64,000 bases of DNA from CAZJLP01 sp964546955 (GCA_964546955.1 CAZJLP010000012.1:1-64000), one strand, 5' to 3'; counted from the stretch's first letter, positions 45,095-54,974 are shown. Program-made: numbers and translations. The notes: generated from the sequence alone by a model not told the origin.

Positions 45095-45570
45095 CGGAAG
45101 GAGAGCGGGAAGGTCTGATTTGCTCCGAAGGCGGAGCCCATCTCTCCCTCGACCGGCTCGGGATCTCGAGGTTGTCGAAACGGCGAGCGGACTGGCGGCA
45201 CAGCCGTTGCACCGCGGAGGCGCAGATTCTGAATTCGTTAAGTGATCGCTGGTCGGCCGTGTTCGTAAGCCTTTAATGGAAAGATAGTAGAGGAGTTTTA
45301 TTTCAATGTGTGTTTGCAGCTGCAGGTTTGCTGCGATGTGGGGCGTTGACTCGCCGCGATTCGAGTCGGAGCTATGAGGCTCGCGAGAGGCTCTACCCCC
45401 AGCACCCCGCTGTTCTAATCCACACCCTATCCGTTCGTTCGCGAGTTGCCTGGTCGCGCTATGCGCTGTCCGAGCGGCTCGGCCTTTTTCCCCCACAAGC
45501 GAAAGGCGGAACGAATTTCCCTTCCTCTGAATGGAGCGCGCGTATTCGTCGCGCCCTTACTTATCGCATT
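45095..45570. other. Gene-free stretch before the GH8 gene
   Basis: About 475 bp. The frame of the GH8 gene stays open from 45310, but the peptide encoded there (no signal, Arg-rich) looks non-coding. An AT-richer patch at 45255-45306 (TTTAATGGAAAGATAGTAG) is the best place for a promoter. No repeat of the kinds found elsewhere was seen. Confidence 0.4.
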
Positions 45571-48210
45571 ATGAAAGCTCAATATTCTATGTCCGCGCTG
45601 TGCCATCGGACGGCGGCGGCATTTTCCCGCACCCGGTTAGTTGGCGCGAGTTTGCTCATGGCGACGTGCGCCGCCTTCATTCCGGCCGCTTCCCTGCGAG
45701 CCGATGTGGTCAGCGAAGCTGAGGCGCTGCCGCGCACCAGCACCGGCGCCACGACCTCCCTGTCGAATGATGCCAGCGCCAGCGGTGGCGTTTGGGTCGC
45801 TTGCAATGCCGACGGCGTTGGTGATTTCGTGGATTACGTATTTGGCAATATTCCGGCCGGTACGTACAGTGTGCGGCTGAAGTACAAAGCGCATCCCAAT
45901 CGCGGCATCATTTCGCTCAAAGTGGACGGCACGCAGATTGGCGGCAACCTCGACCAATATTCGGCGACGACCGCGTATCCCGAACACACGTTTGGCTCGG
46001 TCACTTTTACCTCGGCAGGCAGCCATGTGGTGCGCCTCACCGTCGTCGGCCGCAATGCGGCGGCCGGAGCCTACACGATTTCCGCCGACCGGATCTCGTT
46101 CGTCGGCGGCGGCACGACGCCCGGCGACGATGCAAAATTCGTCATTCCCGGCTCGGCGGTCACGGCGACTGCGAACGACGGCAATGTCCCGGCCAACGTG
46201 GTCGACGGAAATCTCGCCACGCGCTGGTCGGCCAGCGGCGATCCGCAGCACATTCAGTTCAATCTCGGCGGGGCCAAGAAGGTCGCGTTCGTGAAGATCG
46301 CTTTCTACAATGGCGCCGCGCGCGCCTCGCGTTTCGACGTGCTCACCTCCAGCGATGGCACGAATTTCACCTCGGCCCGCAGCGGCGTCACGAGCAGCGG
46401 GACGACCACCGCTCTGGAAACGTTCGATTTTCCGGATGTCTCCGGGGCAACGCATGTCCGCATCGTCGGACACGGCAATACGGTCAACGCTTGGAATAGC
46501 TACACCGAGGTGGAGATCTGGGGCACCGCCAGCACGACGCCCGGCCAGACCGCCGCGCCCACCTTCAGTCCCGGCAGCGGCAACTACACGAGCGCGCAGT
46601 CCGTGACGATCGCCTCGGCGACCTCCGGCGCGAGCATTCGTTACACCACCGATGGCAGTGCGCCGACGTCGACCTCCGGTACGATTTACACCGGTCCGGT
46701 GGCCGTGAGCACCGATACGACTCTTCGCGCGATCGCGTATGCCAGCGGACTCACGGACAGTGCCGTGACCTCGGCTACGTACACCTTCTCGACCCAGCAG
46801 CAGGTCGCGAATCCGACCTTCAGCCCCCCGGGAGGCACCTTTACCGGTCCGTTCTCGGTGACGATCTCGACCTCGACCGCCGGATCTTCGATCCGGTACA
46901 CGACCAACGGAACCGCGCCGACCCCCACCACGGGCACGCTGTATACGGGTCCAGTAACGGTCTCTGCATCGACCACGTTCCAGGCGATTGCTTATCAGAC
47001 CGGCTTTACGGCCAGCGACGTCGTGACGGCTTCCTACACGATTTCCGGGGGCACGGGGCCCTTCCGCCCCTTCCCGCAGCAGATCAACTTCCCCGGCACG
47101 ATCAAGCCGACCAACGTGACGCAGGCGCAGATGAACGACGCCATCCGCAGCTACTATGCGTATTGGAAGTCGGCTTACGTTCGCCAATCCAATGGCGGGA
47201 CGCCGGGCGGCGGCTACTATGTCAACATGAAGGGCACCGGCGGCAGCGGCACGGAAATCACCACCTCCGAGGCGCACGGTTACGGCATGCTCACGTTTGC
47301 TTTGATGGCCGGCCACGATTCCACCGCCAAGCAGTACTTCGATGGCATGTTCAACATGTACCATCGCCACCGCAGCACGGGCGACAGCGATCTGATGTCC
47401 TGGGTCATCGACCAGACCGAGTCTACCTCCAAGGATTCGGCTAGCGCGACAGACGGCGACATGGACATTGCTTACGCGCTGATCCTGGCCGATCGTCAAT
47501 GGGGATCGGGCGGCGCGATTGACTACATCGGTCACGCTCGCCGCATGATCACAAACGGCCTCAAGGCGAGTTGCATGCACCCGACGCTCAAGCGCACCCG
47601 CTTGGGCGACTGGGCCAATTCAGGCAACTATGCCGACGCCACCCGTGCGTCGGACTGGATGACCGGCCATATGCGCGCCTATCAGGCCGTAACTGGCGAT
47701 GCCTTCTGGAACGACGCGGTCAGCGCCGCCTACACGATGGTGACGCAGATCACGAACGGACATGCCTCGACGACCGGGCTGATGCCCGACTTCATCATTG
47801 GCAATCCGGCGCGGCCGGCGCCGGCAAACTTCCTCGAGGCGGCTACCGATGATGACTATTCGTGGAATTCCTGCCGCTATCCTTGGCGTATGGCCCTCGA
47901 CGTAGCGCACAATAACTCTTCGCAGGCGCGCGCAGCGTTGAACAAGACCCTCGGCTGGCTCAAGGGGAAGACGGGTGGCACCCCGAACAACATTATGGCC
48001 GGCTACACCCTGAGCGGCAACGCACTGGTCACCTACGGCAGCGCCGCGTTCACGTCTCCCTTCGTCGCGGGTTGCATCGCCGACCCAGCGCACCAAGCCT
48101 ACTTGAATGCCGGCTGGACGCGCATCAACAACTGGCGCGACAGCTACTACGGCGACTCGATCAACCTGCTCTGCATGCTGGTCATCTCCGGCAACTGGTG
48201 GGCGCCGTAA
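45571..48210 (+). CDS. Secreted GH8 family glycoside hydrolase with carbohydrate-binding modules
   Basis: The 879-residue protein starts with a signal peptide (LLMATCAAFIPAASLRA), then a CBM6/CBM35-like domain (about 45-180), an F5/8-type C domain (about 190-320), and two CHB_HEX_C_1-like repeats (about 330-495). A C-terminal GH8 catalytic domain (about 510-879) has the general acid Glu567 in SEAHGYGM and the base-side Asp in ATDGDMDIAYALI (D628/D630). GH8 enzymes cut beta-1,4 glucans, xylan or chitosan by inversion; the exact substrate is not readable here. Modules 1-3 are homologous to those of the protein encoded at 36640-39978. ATG 45571 was chosen to give the signal peptide. Confidence 0.92.
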   Translation: MKAQYSMSALCHRTAAAFSRTRLVGASLLMATCAAFIPAASLRADVVSEAEALPRTSTGATTSLSNDASASGGVWVACNADGVGDFVDYVFGNIPAGTYSVRLKYKAHPNRGIISLKVDGTQIGGNLDQYSATTAYPEHTFGSVTFTSAGSHVVRLTVVGRNAAAGAYTISADRISFVGGGTTPGDDAKFVIPGSAVTATANDGNVPANVVDGNLATRWSASGDPQHIQFNLGGAKKVAFVKIAFYNGAARASRFDVLTSSDGTNFTSARSGVTSSGTTTALETFDFPDVSGATHVRIVGHGNTVNAWNSYTEVEIWGTASTTPGQTAAPTFSPGSGNYTSAQSVTIASATSGASIRYTTDGSAPTSTSGTIYTGPVAVSTDTTLRAIAYASGLTDSAVTSATYTFSTQQQVANPTFSPPGGTFTGPFSVTISTSTAGSSIRYTTNGTAPTPTTGTLYTGPVTVSASTTFQAIAYQTGFTASDVVTASYTISGGTGPFRPFPQQINFPGTIKPTNVTQAQMNDAIRSYYAYWKSAYVRQSNGGTPGGGYYVNMKGTGGSGTEITTSEAHGYGMLTFALMAGHDSTAKQYFDGMFNMYHRHRSTGDSDLMSWVIDQTESTSKDSASATDGDMDIAYALILADRQWGSGGAIDYIGHARRMITNGLKASCMHPTLKRTRLGDWANSGNYADATRASDWMTGHMRAYQAVTGDAFWNDAVSAAYTMVTQITNGHASTTGLMPDFIIGNPARPAPANFLEAATDDDYSWNSCRYPWRMALDVAHNNSSQARAALNKTLGWLKGKTGGTPNNIMAGYTLSGNALVTYGSAAFTSPFVAGCIADPAHQAYLNAGWTRINNWRDSYYGDSINLLCMLVISGNWWAP

Positions 48211-48322
48211 GGCAGCGGGACACGAGGGTTGAGAGTAGGGAGACCGACGTCTTTCGCTACTAGACCCTCCGTCATCGCTCGTTGTCGACCGAACTGCTTC
48301 GGCTAACTAGGAACGCTTAAAC

Positions 48323-48354
48323 AAGGAAGGCGCCTTCACGCGCCTTCCTTTTTT
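48323..48354 (+). terminator. Intrinsic terminator downstream of the GH8 gene
   Basis: Stem AAGGAAGGCGC / GCGCCTTCCTT with a 4 nt loop, followed by TTTTTTG on the plus strand. Confidence 0.92.
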
Positions 48355-48441
48355 GTGGTGTTTTGAGAGCTTGCAGCGCGAACGCTCCAGGCCGGTTTAA
48401 ATCGCTTATCAAGCTTCTGGCTCAAAGACGCCCACAGATAC

Positions 48442-48729
48442 GTGGGACTTTTGCAGATCCTTCTCCAGGCCCTCGTCGCGAAAAGCAATGTCACCTTTAG
48501 CTCAAAGGATCCAACAAGAGTACTTTCGCTTCACACCGCCAGCTTTCGTGATTGTGGACAGGGCGATTCCGTCGTCTTCAAGGTTCCGCAGGACAAAAAC
48601 TGGGTCTTTGTAACTCGGAGGTTCGTCGATGCGGTCAGGGGGGCGAAACTTACGGGTGCACTGTTCGGCGACCCCGCAGAGGATGGCTTTGCCCTGACTG
48701 TGATTGGTAAATCGATTAACGTGATTTAG
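48442..48729 (+). CDS. Small hypothetical protein, possible gene remnant (DUF1629/Imm11-like tail)
   Basis: The 95-codon frame starts at a GTG and is open back to 48367 without an ATG. The segment VVFKVPQDKNWVFVTRRFVDAVRGAKLTGALF recalls, from memory, the C-terminal part of DUF1629/Imm11-type immunity-like proteins, which are usually about 200 residues. If so this is the 3' end of a decayed gene. It overlaps the end of the AraC gene on the other strand by 14 bp. No ribosome-binding site was seen, so translation is doubtful. Confidence 0.35.
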   Translation: MGLLQILLQALVAKSNVTFSSKDPTRVLSLHTASFRDCGQGDSVVFKVPQDKNWVFVTRRFVDAVRGAKLTGALFGDPAEDGFALTVIGKSINVI

Positions 48730-49591
48730 CTTCTTCTTCAGGCGATGGCCACCCCACGTTGCTGGCTTTTTCGCCGTAGAACCGTTTGAAGGCGCGGCTG
48801 AAGTCGTTGGGGTGGCGGTAGCCGAGGGCGTAGGCAATGGATTTCACGGAGGACCGCCCGTCGGCGAGGTGTTCGCGGGCCCAGCGCATGCGCCAGTCGA
48901 GGGCGAAGGCGCGGGGACTTTTGCCGGTGTGGGCGCTGAAGAGACGTTTGAGCGACGCTTCCGAGATTTGGAGGTATTCGCAAAGCCGCTTCGTTGGCTC
49001 CAATTCGTTGAGGTGGTTGCCCAGCCATTCCACTGCGAGGTTGATGCGGAAATCGCTGTCGGCGGTCCCGCGATGGTCCCGGGATTCCAGCAAAGCGAGA
49101 TCCAGCTGCAGCCGCAGGGCGCGGAGTTGCAGCATGCTCCGTTCGTTGGCATGCGCGACGGCTTCGCGGCACTGCGTATGGAGCAGTTTGATGCGGCGAA
49201 TCAGCTCCGCGTCCAGAGGGATCCGCAGAAAACTCCCCGCCTTCGGTTGGAGCGCCGAATGGGCGGGCGGCGTCCGCCAGATCCAAGTCAGAATGTAACA
49301 GCGGCGCCCTTGATCGTCGCTGTGGCCAATCGCGCAATCCGGATGGCAGATGGTGAGCACCCCCGCCGGCGGCTGCAGCGTCCTTCCCCGCACAAGGAGG
49401 GTCGGGGATCCTTCCAGGACGACAACGTAGTGCCAGCCGTCGTGGCGCGAAGGTTTGATCGGGGCGTCTCCATACCAACGGTAGCCCCACGACAAGTAGC
49501 TTAACTCGAAGGGCGTGGTACGCGTGGGCAGCCAGTAGGGGCGGCCCTTGGGCGGGACGGAAAGTGAAACGCCGACCAGGGGGCGGGCCAT
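48716..49591 (-). CDS. AraC-family transcriptional regulator
   Basis: The 291-residue protein has an N-terminal cupin-like sensing domain (about 15-125, HDGWHYVVVLEGSPTLLVRG) and a C-terminal double helix-turn-helix (about 190-285: LCEYLQISEASLKRLFSAHT and VKSIAYALGYRHPNDFSRAFKRFYG). It is divergent from the TonB-dependent receptor, with a 256 bp shared control region, so it most likely controls that receptor and the glycosidase-like genes beyond it in response to a sugar. Confidence 0.93.
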   Translation of the reverse strand: MARPLVGVSLSVPPKGRPYWLPTRTTPFELSYLSWGYRWYGDAPIKPSRHDGWHYVVVLEGSPTLLVRGRTLQPPAGVLTICHPDCAIGHSDDQGRRCYILTWIWRTPPAHSALQPKAGSFLRIPLDAELIRRIKLLHTQCREAVAHANERSMLQLRALRLQLDLALLESRDHRGTADSDFRINLAVEWLGNHLNELEPTKRLCEYLQISEASLKRLFSAHTGKSPRAFALDWRMRWAREHLADGRSSVKSIAYALGYRHPNDFSRAFKRFYGEKASNVGWPSPEEEAKSR

Positions 49592-49847
49592 CTCCCAAAA
49601 ATAGCATAACCGCTCATTCCTAACAAGTGCTAGTTATTAGAGGTTGTCCGGTTTTTCCCGCAGCGATCTTCTATGTTCCAGCCCTAAGCACCGTCAGTCC
49701 AGCACCCCCGAAATCGCGCACCCCATCTTCCCGATGCGGTGCATTGAATGTAAGGTGTGCCGTCAAACCCCTGACGACGTATCCATCGCAAAACTACACC
49801 AAGTCTCGTCGGCGCTGTCCTCGCCGCCGGTTCCAAGCCCAACTGCT
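49592..49847. promoter_or_regulatory. Divergent control region of the AraC and TonB receptor genes
   Basis: 256 bp between divergent starts. The AT-rich part next to the AraC gene contains TAAC-N8-GTTA (49621-49636), a possible operator. The receptor's frame is open back to TTG 49644, but the peptide there is not signal-like, so this is treated as non-coding. Confidence 0.4.
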
Positions 49848-52800
49848 ATGATCATGTCCCCATCCCTTCGTCGCGCCTGCCTGACCGGACTCGCGTCCTG
49901 GCTCATGGCCCTGAGCGCGTTTTTGTTCGTCGCGAGCGCGAGCCAGGCCCAGACCGAACCGGGCGGAACCATTCGTGGCCAGGTCACCAACGAGGTCACG
50001 AGGTCGCGACTCGGCGGCGTGATTGTGCGGCTGGTCGAACAGACTCGTGAAACACTCACAGAAAATGATGGTACGTATGAGTTTGTGAACGTTCCTGCGG
50101 GTACGCATACGATCACATTCCAATACACCGGCCTGGACACCAAAGACTTCAAGGTCACCGTTTCCGACAGTGCGGGAGCCCGCCAGGATGTCGAAATGAC
50201 CTCCGGCATCTACGTTCTGCCCGAGTTCACGGTGGCCGGCGAACGCGAAGGCAATGCCGCCGCGATCACGCAGCAGAAGAATGCGCCCAACATCATCAAT
50301 TCGGTCACGGCCGACGCTTTTGGCGATCCGGCGAAGGGCAACATCGGCAATTTCCTCCGTCGTATTCCCGGCGTTACCGGCACATCGGACGAAATCGATA
50401 CGCAGAACATTCAGATTCGCGGTATGGCAGCGGGTTTTACTCAACTCGACGTTGATGGCTCGCGCTACGCCGCGGGTGGCACGGGTCGCGGTCAGGATGC
50501 ATCGGGTATTCCGACCGACATGATCGAGCGCGCCGAAGTGATCAAGGCGCCCACGCCCGACACTGAGGCGGATTCCCTAGGCGGTCGCATTAATCTCGTA
50601 ACGAAAAGCGCCTTTGACCGTAAGGGGCGCGAAATTCGCATAAAAGCAGCCAACTCGTACAGTTTTACCTACGGGAAGGATGTCGGTCACGGTCGCGACA
50701 ACTGGCTCGCTCCCGAATTCGTGGTAAGTTACGCCGACGTGTTCTCCGTTTTCGGGGGTAGCAATAACCTGGGTGTTATCGCTCAAGTTAACTACAACCG
50801 TGTACTCGATGTGCGCGGAACCACGTCGTGGGATGGCGGACTAGCGACGATCGCTGGAACCGAGCCTGGTCGGCAGCAATTTTACCAATTTGATAACGTC
50901 AGTGTGGCGTTGCACGGCATCGACCGTTACGGAGCGACGGTGCGGGGTGATTACAAATTCAGTCGCCGGCTGACGCTCGGGTCGTCCCTCACGTTTAACG
51001 CATATGACAACACGCTCCTGCGTTCGCGGAACCGCATGCAGGGAGGAACCATTCGCCAGCCCCTTTCCGCCGATTTTGTCACGGTGGTGAATGGTGCACA
51101 GTATGGCATTGAACGTGGTCGTCGCGATCAGCTCCGCAACCGTGTCGCCGCGCGCTTCTATACGAAGTACAACGATCGCGCTTCTGGGATCAAGTTTGAC
51201 ACCGATTTTTCGGCGCAACGCACCACCGGCAAGAATTTTGCCGAACAGCTTCAGCTGCGCTCCAATCAGCGAATCGATTATGTCTTAGATCGGCGCCACG
51301 GCCTCGGCGATCGCCGCTGGCCGACGCTGTACGTGTTCCGTGAACGGTACACCGGTGGAGCGAGCAACACTACGGTATTCCCCAGCACGTTCTCTCAAGG
51401 CTACAACCCTTTCGGCGACGATTTCAGCAACATGCAGGCAGGGGGCAGCAACGGCCAGTGGCAGCGTATCTTTGACAAAAACGAGATCGTTACAGCCAAG
51501 GCCAATGCGTCGAAGCGTTTCGATTGGCGATTCCCGATAGAATTCAAGACAGGCGTGGGTCTGCGCAACGAGTCGATGAAGCAATCGCGCGACGATTTGC
51601 GTGGCACCTTTGCGGCTGGCTACGGACCCGATTGGCGGGCGATCATCGACCCAAATTTTGACTTGGGTGGTGCAATCGGCCGTTATCCTGTCGGCACCAT
51701 GGCCGACGTCCAAAAGGTGACAGACCTGTTTGGGATTTCCTACAAGGGGCCAGCTGACGATCCGGTCGATCGTTGGAATTTCAATCCCGCGACCTTTGCG
51801 ATCAACACTGCGGGCACGCGCCAAAATACGCTGTCCAACAGCAGGCGCGTGTGGGAGCGCATCTACAGCACTTATTTCCAAACGAACGTCGATTTCGGGA
51901 AACTGAATATTCTCGGAGGTGTTCGATATGAGTACACCGATGTCACCCGTAACCAACCCATTCGCGACGATCGTGCTGTGGTCGACGGAACCATGGCGGA
52001 ATTCCCGGGCAGCCGTTACGGGCAGGGTACGTATGCCAACTACTATCCGAGCGTCCACGCAAAGTATGACGTGACGCGCAATCTCGTGGCTCGAGCTTCA
52101 TGGGGCCAAACCTCCGGCAGGCCAAATTGGGGTAATATCTTGGGCGCCGGTACCTTCGACCCGGTGGACCGCGAAATTACCGTTCCCAATCTCGATCTCA
52201 AGCCGAGATCCTCCAAAAATATCGATATCAGCCTGGAATACTACTTCGAACCTGTCGGTGTGTTCAGCGTTGGGGTTTTCGAGAAAAAAATCACCAACTA
52301 CGATGTCGACGACGATGTTCCGATCTCGGAAGCAGAAGCCATTGCCAAGCACGGCGTGCCCGCTGACGGCTTGGGCAACTGGATCGAAGTCACGAAGATC
52401 AATGCCGGTCGCGGACGCGTGCGAGGCATCGAGTTCAACTACTCGCAGCAGCTGTCAAATGTTCTTCCGGGAGCATTTCGCGGATTTGGCGTGTTCGCCA
52501 ACTTCACTTATCTCCAGACGGAAGGTACCTTCACCCTGTCGGGCGGCTCGACCAACGTAAAGCAGCTCGAAGACTTCATCCCGCGCACGGCCAACGCCGG
52601 TTTGACCTATGACTGGCGCCGCCTGAATCTGCGCGGTACGTGGAATTTCACTGACCACTTCCCCGAGGATACTAATACCAATCCCAATTCGATCCTGTAC
52701 CGCGGCTCGCGCTGGACACTCGATTTCCAAGGTCGGTTCAAGGTCACCCGGGCGGTATCGGTCTTCGCGAACTTTACCAACGTGACGTCAAACCACGCTT

Positions 52801-52892
52801 TGAAATACCGTGGGTTCATCACCGAGGCCCGGCGTACGCAGACGAACGCGCTGGGCTTTTTGGCCACAGCAGGCGTCGAAGCCCGCTTCTGA
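49848..52892 (+). CDS. TonB-dependent outer-membrane receptor with carboxypeptidase-regulatory-like domain
   Basis: The 1014-residue protein has a signal peptide ending SASQAQ, an N-terminal CarboxypepD_reg-like beta domain (about 42-125, GTIRGQVTNEVTRSRLGGV), a plug domain (about 145-265, DAFGDPAKGNIGNFLRRIPG and IQIRGM), and a long beta barrel ending in a terminal aromatic residue (AGVEARF). It imports a substrate, probably an oligosaccharide, across the outer membrane using ExbBD-TonB energy. No SusD partner is encoded next to it, as expected for Opitutaceae-style receptors. Starts at 49848 and 49854 are both possible. It is followed by a hairpin and then glycosidase-like genes. Confidence 0.93.
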   Translation: MIMSPSLRRACLTGLASWLMALSAFLFVASASQAQTEPGGTIRGQVTNEVTRSRLGGVIVRLVEQTRETLTENDGTYEFVNVPAGTHTITFQYTGLDTKDFKVTVSDSAGARQDVEMTSGIYVLPEFTVAGEREGNAAAITQQKNAPNIINSVTADAFGDPAKGNIGNFLRRIPGVTGTSDEIDTQNIQIRGMAAGFTQLDVDGSRYAAGGTGRGQDASGIPTDMIERAEVIKAPTPDTEADSLGGRINLVTKSAFDRKGREIRIKAANSYSFTYGKDVGHGRDNWLAPEFVVSYADVFSVFGGSNNLGVIAQVNYNRVLDVRGTTSWDGGLATIAGTEPGRQQFYQFDNVSVALHGIDRYGATVRGDYKFSRRLTLGSSLTFNAYDNTLLRSRNRMQGGTIRQPLSADFVTVVNGAQYGIERGRRDQLRNRVAARFYTKYNDRASGIKFDTDFSAQRTTGKNFAEQLQLRSNQRIDYVLDRRHGLGDRRWPTLYVFRERYTGGASNTTVFPSTFSQGYNPFGDDFSNMQAGGSNGQWQRIFDKNEIVTAKANASKRFDWRFPIEFKTGVGLRNESMKQSRDDLRGTFAAGYGPDWRAIIDPNFDLGGAIGRYPVGTMADVQKVTDLFGISYKGPADDPVDRWNFNPATFAINTAGTRQNTLSNSRRVWERIYSTYFQTNVDFGKLNILGGVRYEYTDVTRNQPIRDDRAVVDGTMAEFPGSRYGQGTYANYYPSVHAKYDVTRNLVARASWGQTSGRPNWGNILGAGTFDPVDREITVPNLDLKPRSSKNIDISLEYYFEPVGVFSVGVFEKKITNYDVDDDVPISEAEAIAKHGVPADGLGNWIEVTKINAGRGRVRGIEFNYSQQLSNVLPGAFRGFGVFANFTYLQTEGTFTLSGGSTNVKQLEDFIPRTANAGLTYDWRRLNLRGTWNFTDHFPEDTNTNPNSILYRGSRWTLDFQGRFKVTRAVSVFANFTNVTSNHALKYRGFITEARRTQTNALGFLATAGVEARF

Positions 52893-52921
52893 GTTTGTTT
52901 GGTTAGTCTGGTGTTTATCGC

Positions 52922-52956
52922 GACTCGCGGCTCCGTTGGGGACCGCGAGTCTGCGT
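52922..52956 (+). terminator. Probable weak terminator of the TonB receptor gene
   Basis: Stem GACTCGCGG / CCGCGAGTC with a 12 nt loop, followed by TGCGTTTTAG. The T-run is short, so partial read-through into the next gene is plausible. Confidence 0.6.
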
Positions 52957-53029
52957 TTTAGTGGAGGGCCTTGTTTGTTGATCGTCCGCAGCTCTTCCCC
53001 AATCCCCTGATCGAGATCATTCCCTTATC

Positions 53030-54853
53030 ATGATTCCTTCGATTCGTTCCGAAATGCGCGGTGCTGCTCGACTGTGTCGCGAGCTTTGCCTCGCGAGCGG
53101 GTTGGCCGCCGCCTGGGCTCCCTGTTTTGCCGCTCCGTTGCCGCCCGATGCAAACGTTCGCGGTTGGACGATCCTGTCCGACAGCGAGACGGACGCGAAA
53201 GTGACGATCGAAGCGGCGAAGGCTTACGAGATCAATCACATCGAACTCTCGCATGAAATTGTGCACGACCTGCGCGAGGTGAAGGACGACAAGAAGCGCG
53301 ACTTGGTGAATCGGCTGACCGAGGCGTCGCATTCGGCCGGGGTCGCGGAAGTCGTGGTGTGGGACCACGCGCTTTACCGGCTGGACTACTACCCAGCGGA
53401 GTATCGGACCGGGCCGAATGGCACGATCGACCTGGATAACCCCAAGTTTTGGGATTGGTTGAAAGCCGATTATCGCGCGATGCTCGATCGCGTCCCGAAA
53501 ATCGACGGGATCGTGCTGACGTTCATCGAAACGGGAGCGAGGGCTGAACGTCAGACCTCGGCGAAATTGAAGACGGACGAAGAAAAGCTGGCGGCGGTGG
53601 TCAATGCGGTCGCCGAGATCGTCATCGGCGAGCGAAAGCTGAATCTCTATGCGCGCACCTTTTCGTACACCCACGCGGAGTACGACCGGATCGTGAAGGC
53701 CGTGAATTTGTTCCATCCCGGAGTGCGTCTGCTGATGAAAGAAACGCCTCACGACTTCTTTCTTACTCACCCGAACGACAAATACGCCGGCGTTTTTGCG
53801 CGACCCACATTGATGGAATTCGATGCGGCGGGCGAGTTCAACGGGCAGGGAATTGTCGCGATCACCTGGCCGGAATACATGCTGCGGCGCTGGCGGGATT
53901 TTTCGAGGCGTCCGCATGTGGTGGGTTATACCGCGCGTTCCGACCGGTATGGCGACACGCGACTGGTCGGCCGACCCGGCGAAATCAATCTCTACGCCCT
54001 CAAACGGGGAGCCGAGGACCCGCAAATCACCGCCGAAGAAATCTATGACGAGTTTATCGATCGCCGGTACGGCGCGAAGGCGGTGCCTGGCGTGAAGGCC
54101 GCGTTTCGCAATGCCTTCGATATCGTGACTTCGTCCATGTATACTCTTGGGACGAATGTCGCTAACCACTCCGCCCTTGGCTATGACCCGTATGCGTCGA
54201 GCTATGTTTTGCACGTGTCGGGCAAATGGTTCGACCCGCCGGTCGGCTTCGTACGACATGGCATCGATCGGGAGTTCCACTATTGGCGCGACATCGTGAA
54301 TCGAATTGCGCCCGCCTTTGTGAAAACACCGGGAAGCCGCCAATGGGAAGAAGTGCCGTGGGTCACCAAGGCAGGCTGGATCACGGCGGGGGAGGCCATG
54401 GACGAGGAATACTTGCGGTATATCCTGACGGAAAAGGAACATGGAGTGGCGCTGGCGCAGCAGTCCGCCGCCCATATCGAGAAAGCGAAGGAGCATTTGA
54501 AACCCGCGGACTACGACGCGCTCCGACACCACTTTCAGCACACTCTGCTCATGACGCGCATCCACCGCGCGGTCGCATCCGCCTACTACGGTTTTCGTGT
54601 ATGGGCGCGAGGGGAGGGGCATCGCTCGCCGTTTGTGACCGAGACGACACGCAAAGGTTTGGCGGAAATCCGCGAGGTCGCGGCGTTGATTCGAGGCTAT
54701 CCGGTGAAACCGCCGGTCGGACAATGGAATTGGAACAGAGACGCGGACCTGGCGGAAAGGTATTTTCAGTGGATTGTCGTCGAAGGATGGCCTAAAGAAA
54801 GCCGCAACGTCGCGAATCCCCAAGGCGGCATGAAGTTCCCCTTTTCCCCGTGA
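53030..54853 (+). CDS. Secreted glycosidase-like protein (paralogue of the gene at 56720)
   Basis: The 607-residue protein has a signal peptide (SGLAAAWAPCFAAP). The body reads as an alpha/beta-barrel enzyme: IDGIVLTFIETGARAE, LLMKETPHDFFLTHP, LMEFDAAGEFNGQG and GRPGEINLYAL align by eye with LTFHES, CKDTTHEFHPFYP, IEIDIGTE and SHEVNLYAF of the protein encoded at 56720. Conserved acidic residues at the ends of these strands suggest a glycoside hydrolase. It recalls alpha-glucuronidase-like families (GH67/GH115), but I cannot assign one. It lies in an apparent sugar-use locus after a TonB receptor. Confidence 0.65.
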   Translation: MIPSIRSEMRGAARLCRELCLASGLAAAWAPCFAAPLPPDANVRGWTILSDSETDAKVTIEAAKAYEINHIELSHEIVHDLREVKDDKKRDLVNRLTEASHSAGVAEVVVWDHALYRLDYYPAEYRTGPNGTIDLDNPKFWDWLKADYRAMLDRVPKIDGIVLTFIETGARAERQTSAKLKTDEEKLAAVVNAVAEIVIGERKLNLYARTFSYTHAEYDRIVKAVNLFHPGVRLLMKETPHDFFLTHPNDKYAGVFARPTLMEFDAAGEFNGQGIVAITWPEYMLRRWRDFSRRPHVVGYTARSDRYGDTRLVGRPGEINLYALKRGAEDPQITAEEIYDEFIDRRYGAKAVPGVKAAFRNAFDIVTSSMYTLGTNVANHSALGYDPYASSYVLHVSGKWFDPPVGFVRHGIDREFHYWRDIVNRIAPAFVKTPGSRQWEEVPWVTKAGWITAGEAMDEEYLRYILTEKEHGVALAQQSAAHIEKAKEHLKPADYDALRHHFQHTLLMTRIHRAVASAYYGFRVWARGEGHRSPFVTETTRKGLAEIREVAALIRGYPVKPPVGQWNWNRDADLAERYFQWIVVEGWPKESRNVANPQGGMKFPFSP

Positions 54854-54934
54854 AACGAATTATCGATTGCCAACTCAAAGGTGGAGCGCGATCTCCGAGC
54901 GCGCTGTGCGGCATCACCGCGGGATCGAACCCCT

Positions 54935-54974
54935 GAGAGAAAGATTAAGATAAAGAATAAAGAGAAAGATTTCT
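54935..54974. repeat. Purine-rich hexamer tract (possible solo repeat arm)
   Basis: GAGAGAAAGATTAAGATAAA and on to 54974: almost pure purine with a period near 6 bp (AGAGAA, AGATTA, AGATAA). It resembles a diverged arm of family A on its purine strand. No inverted partner was seen in the gap. Confidence 0.5.

Noticed and set aside
45637..47580. Long open frame (647 codons) on the minus strand opposite the GH8 gene
   Set aside because: It is the antisense shadow of a GC-rich coding gene; the peptide is Arg/Gly-rich with no recognisable motif.
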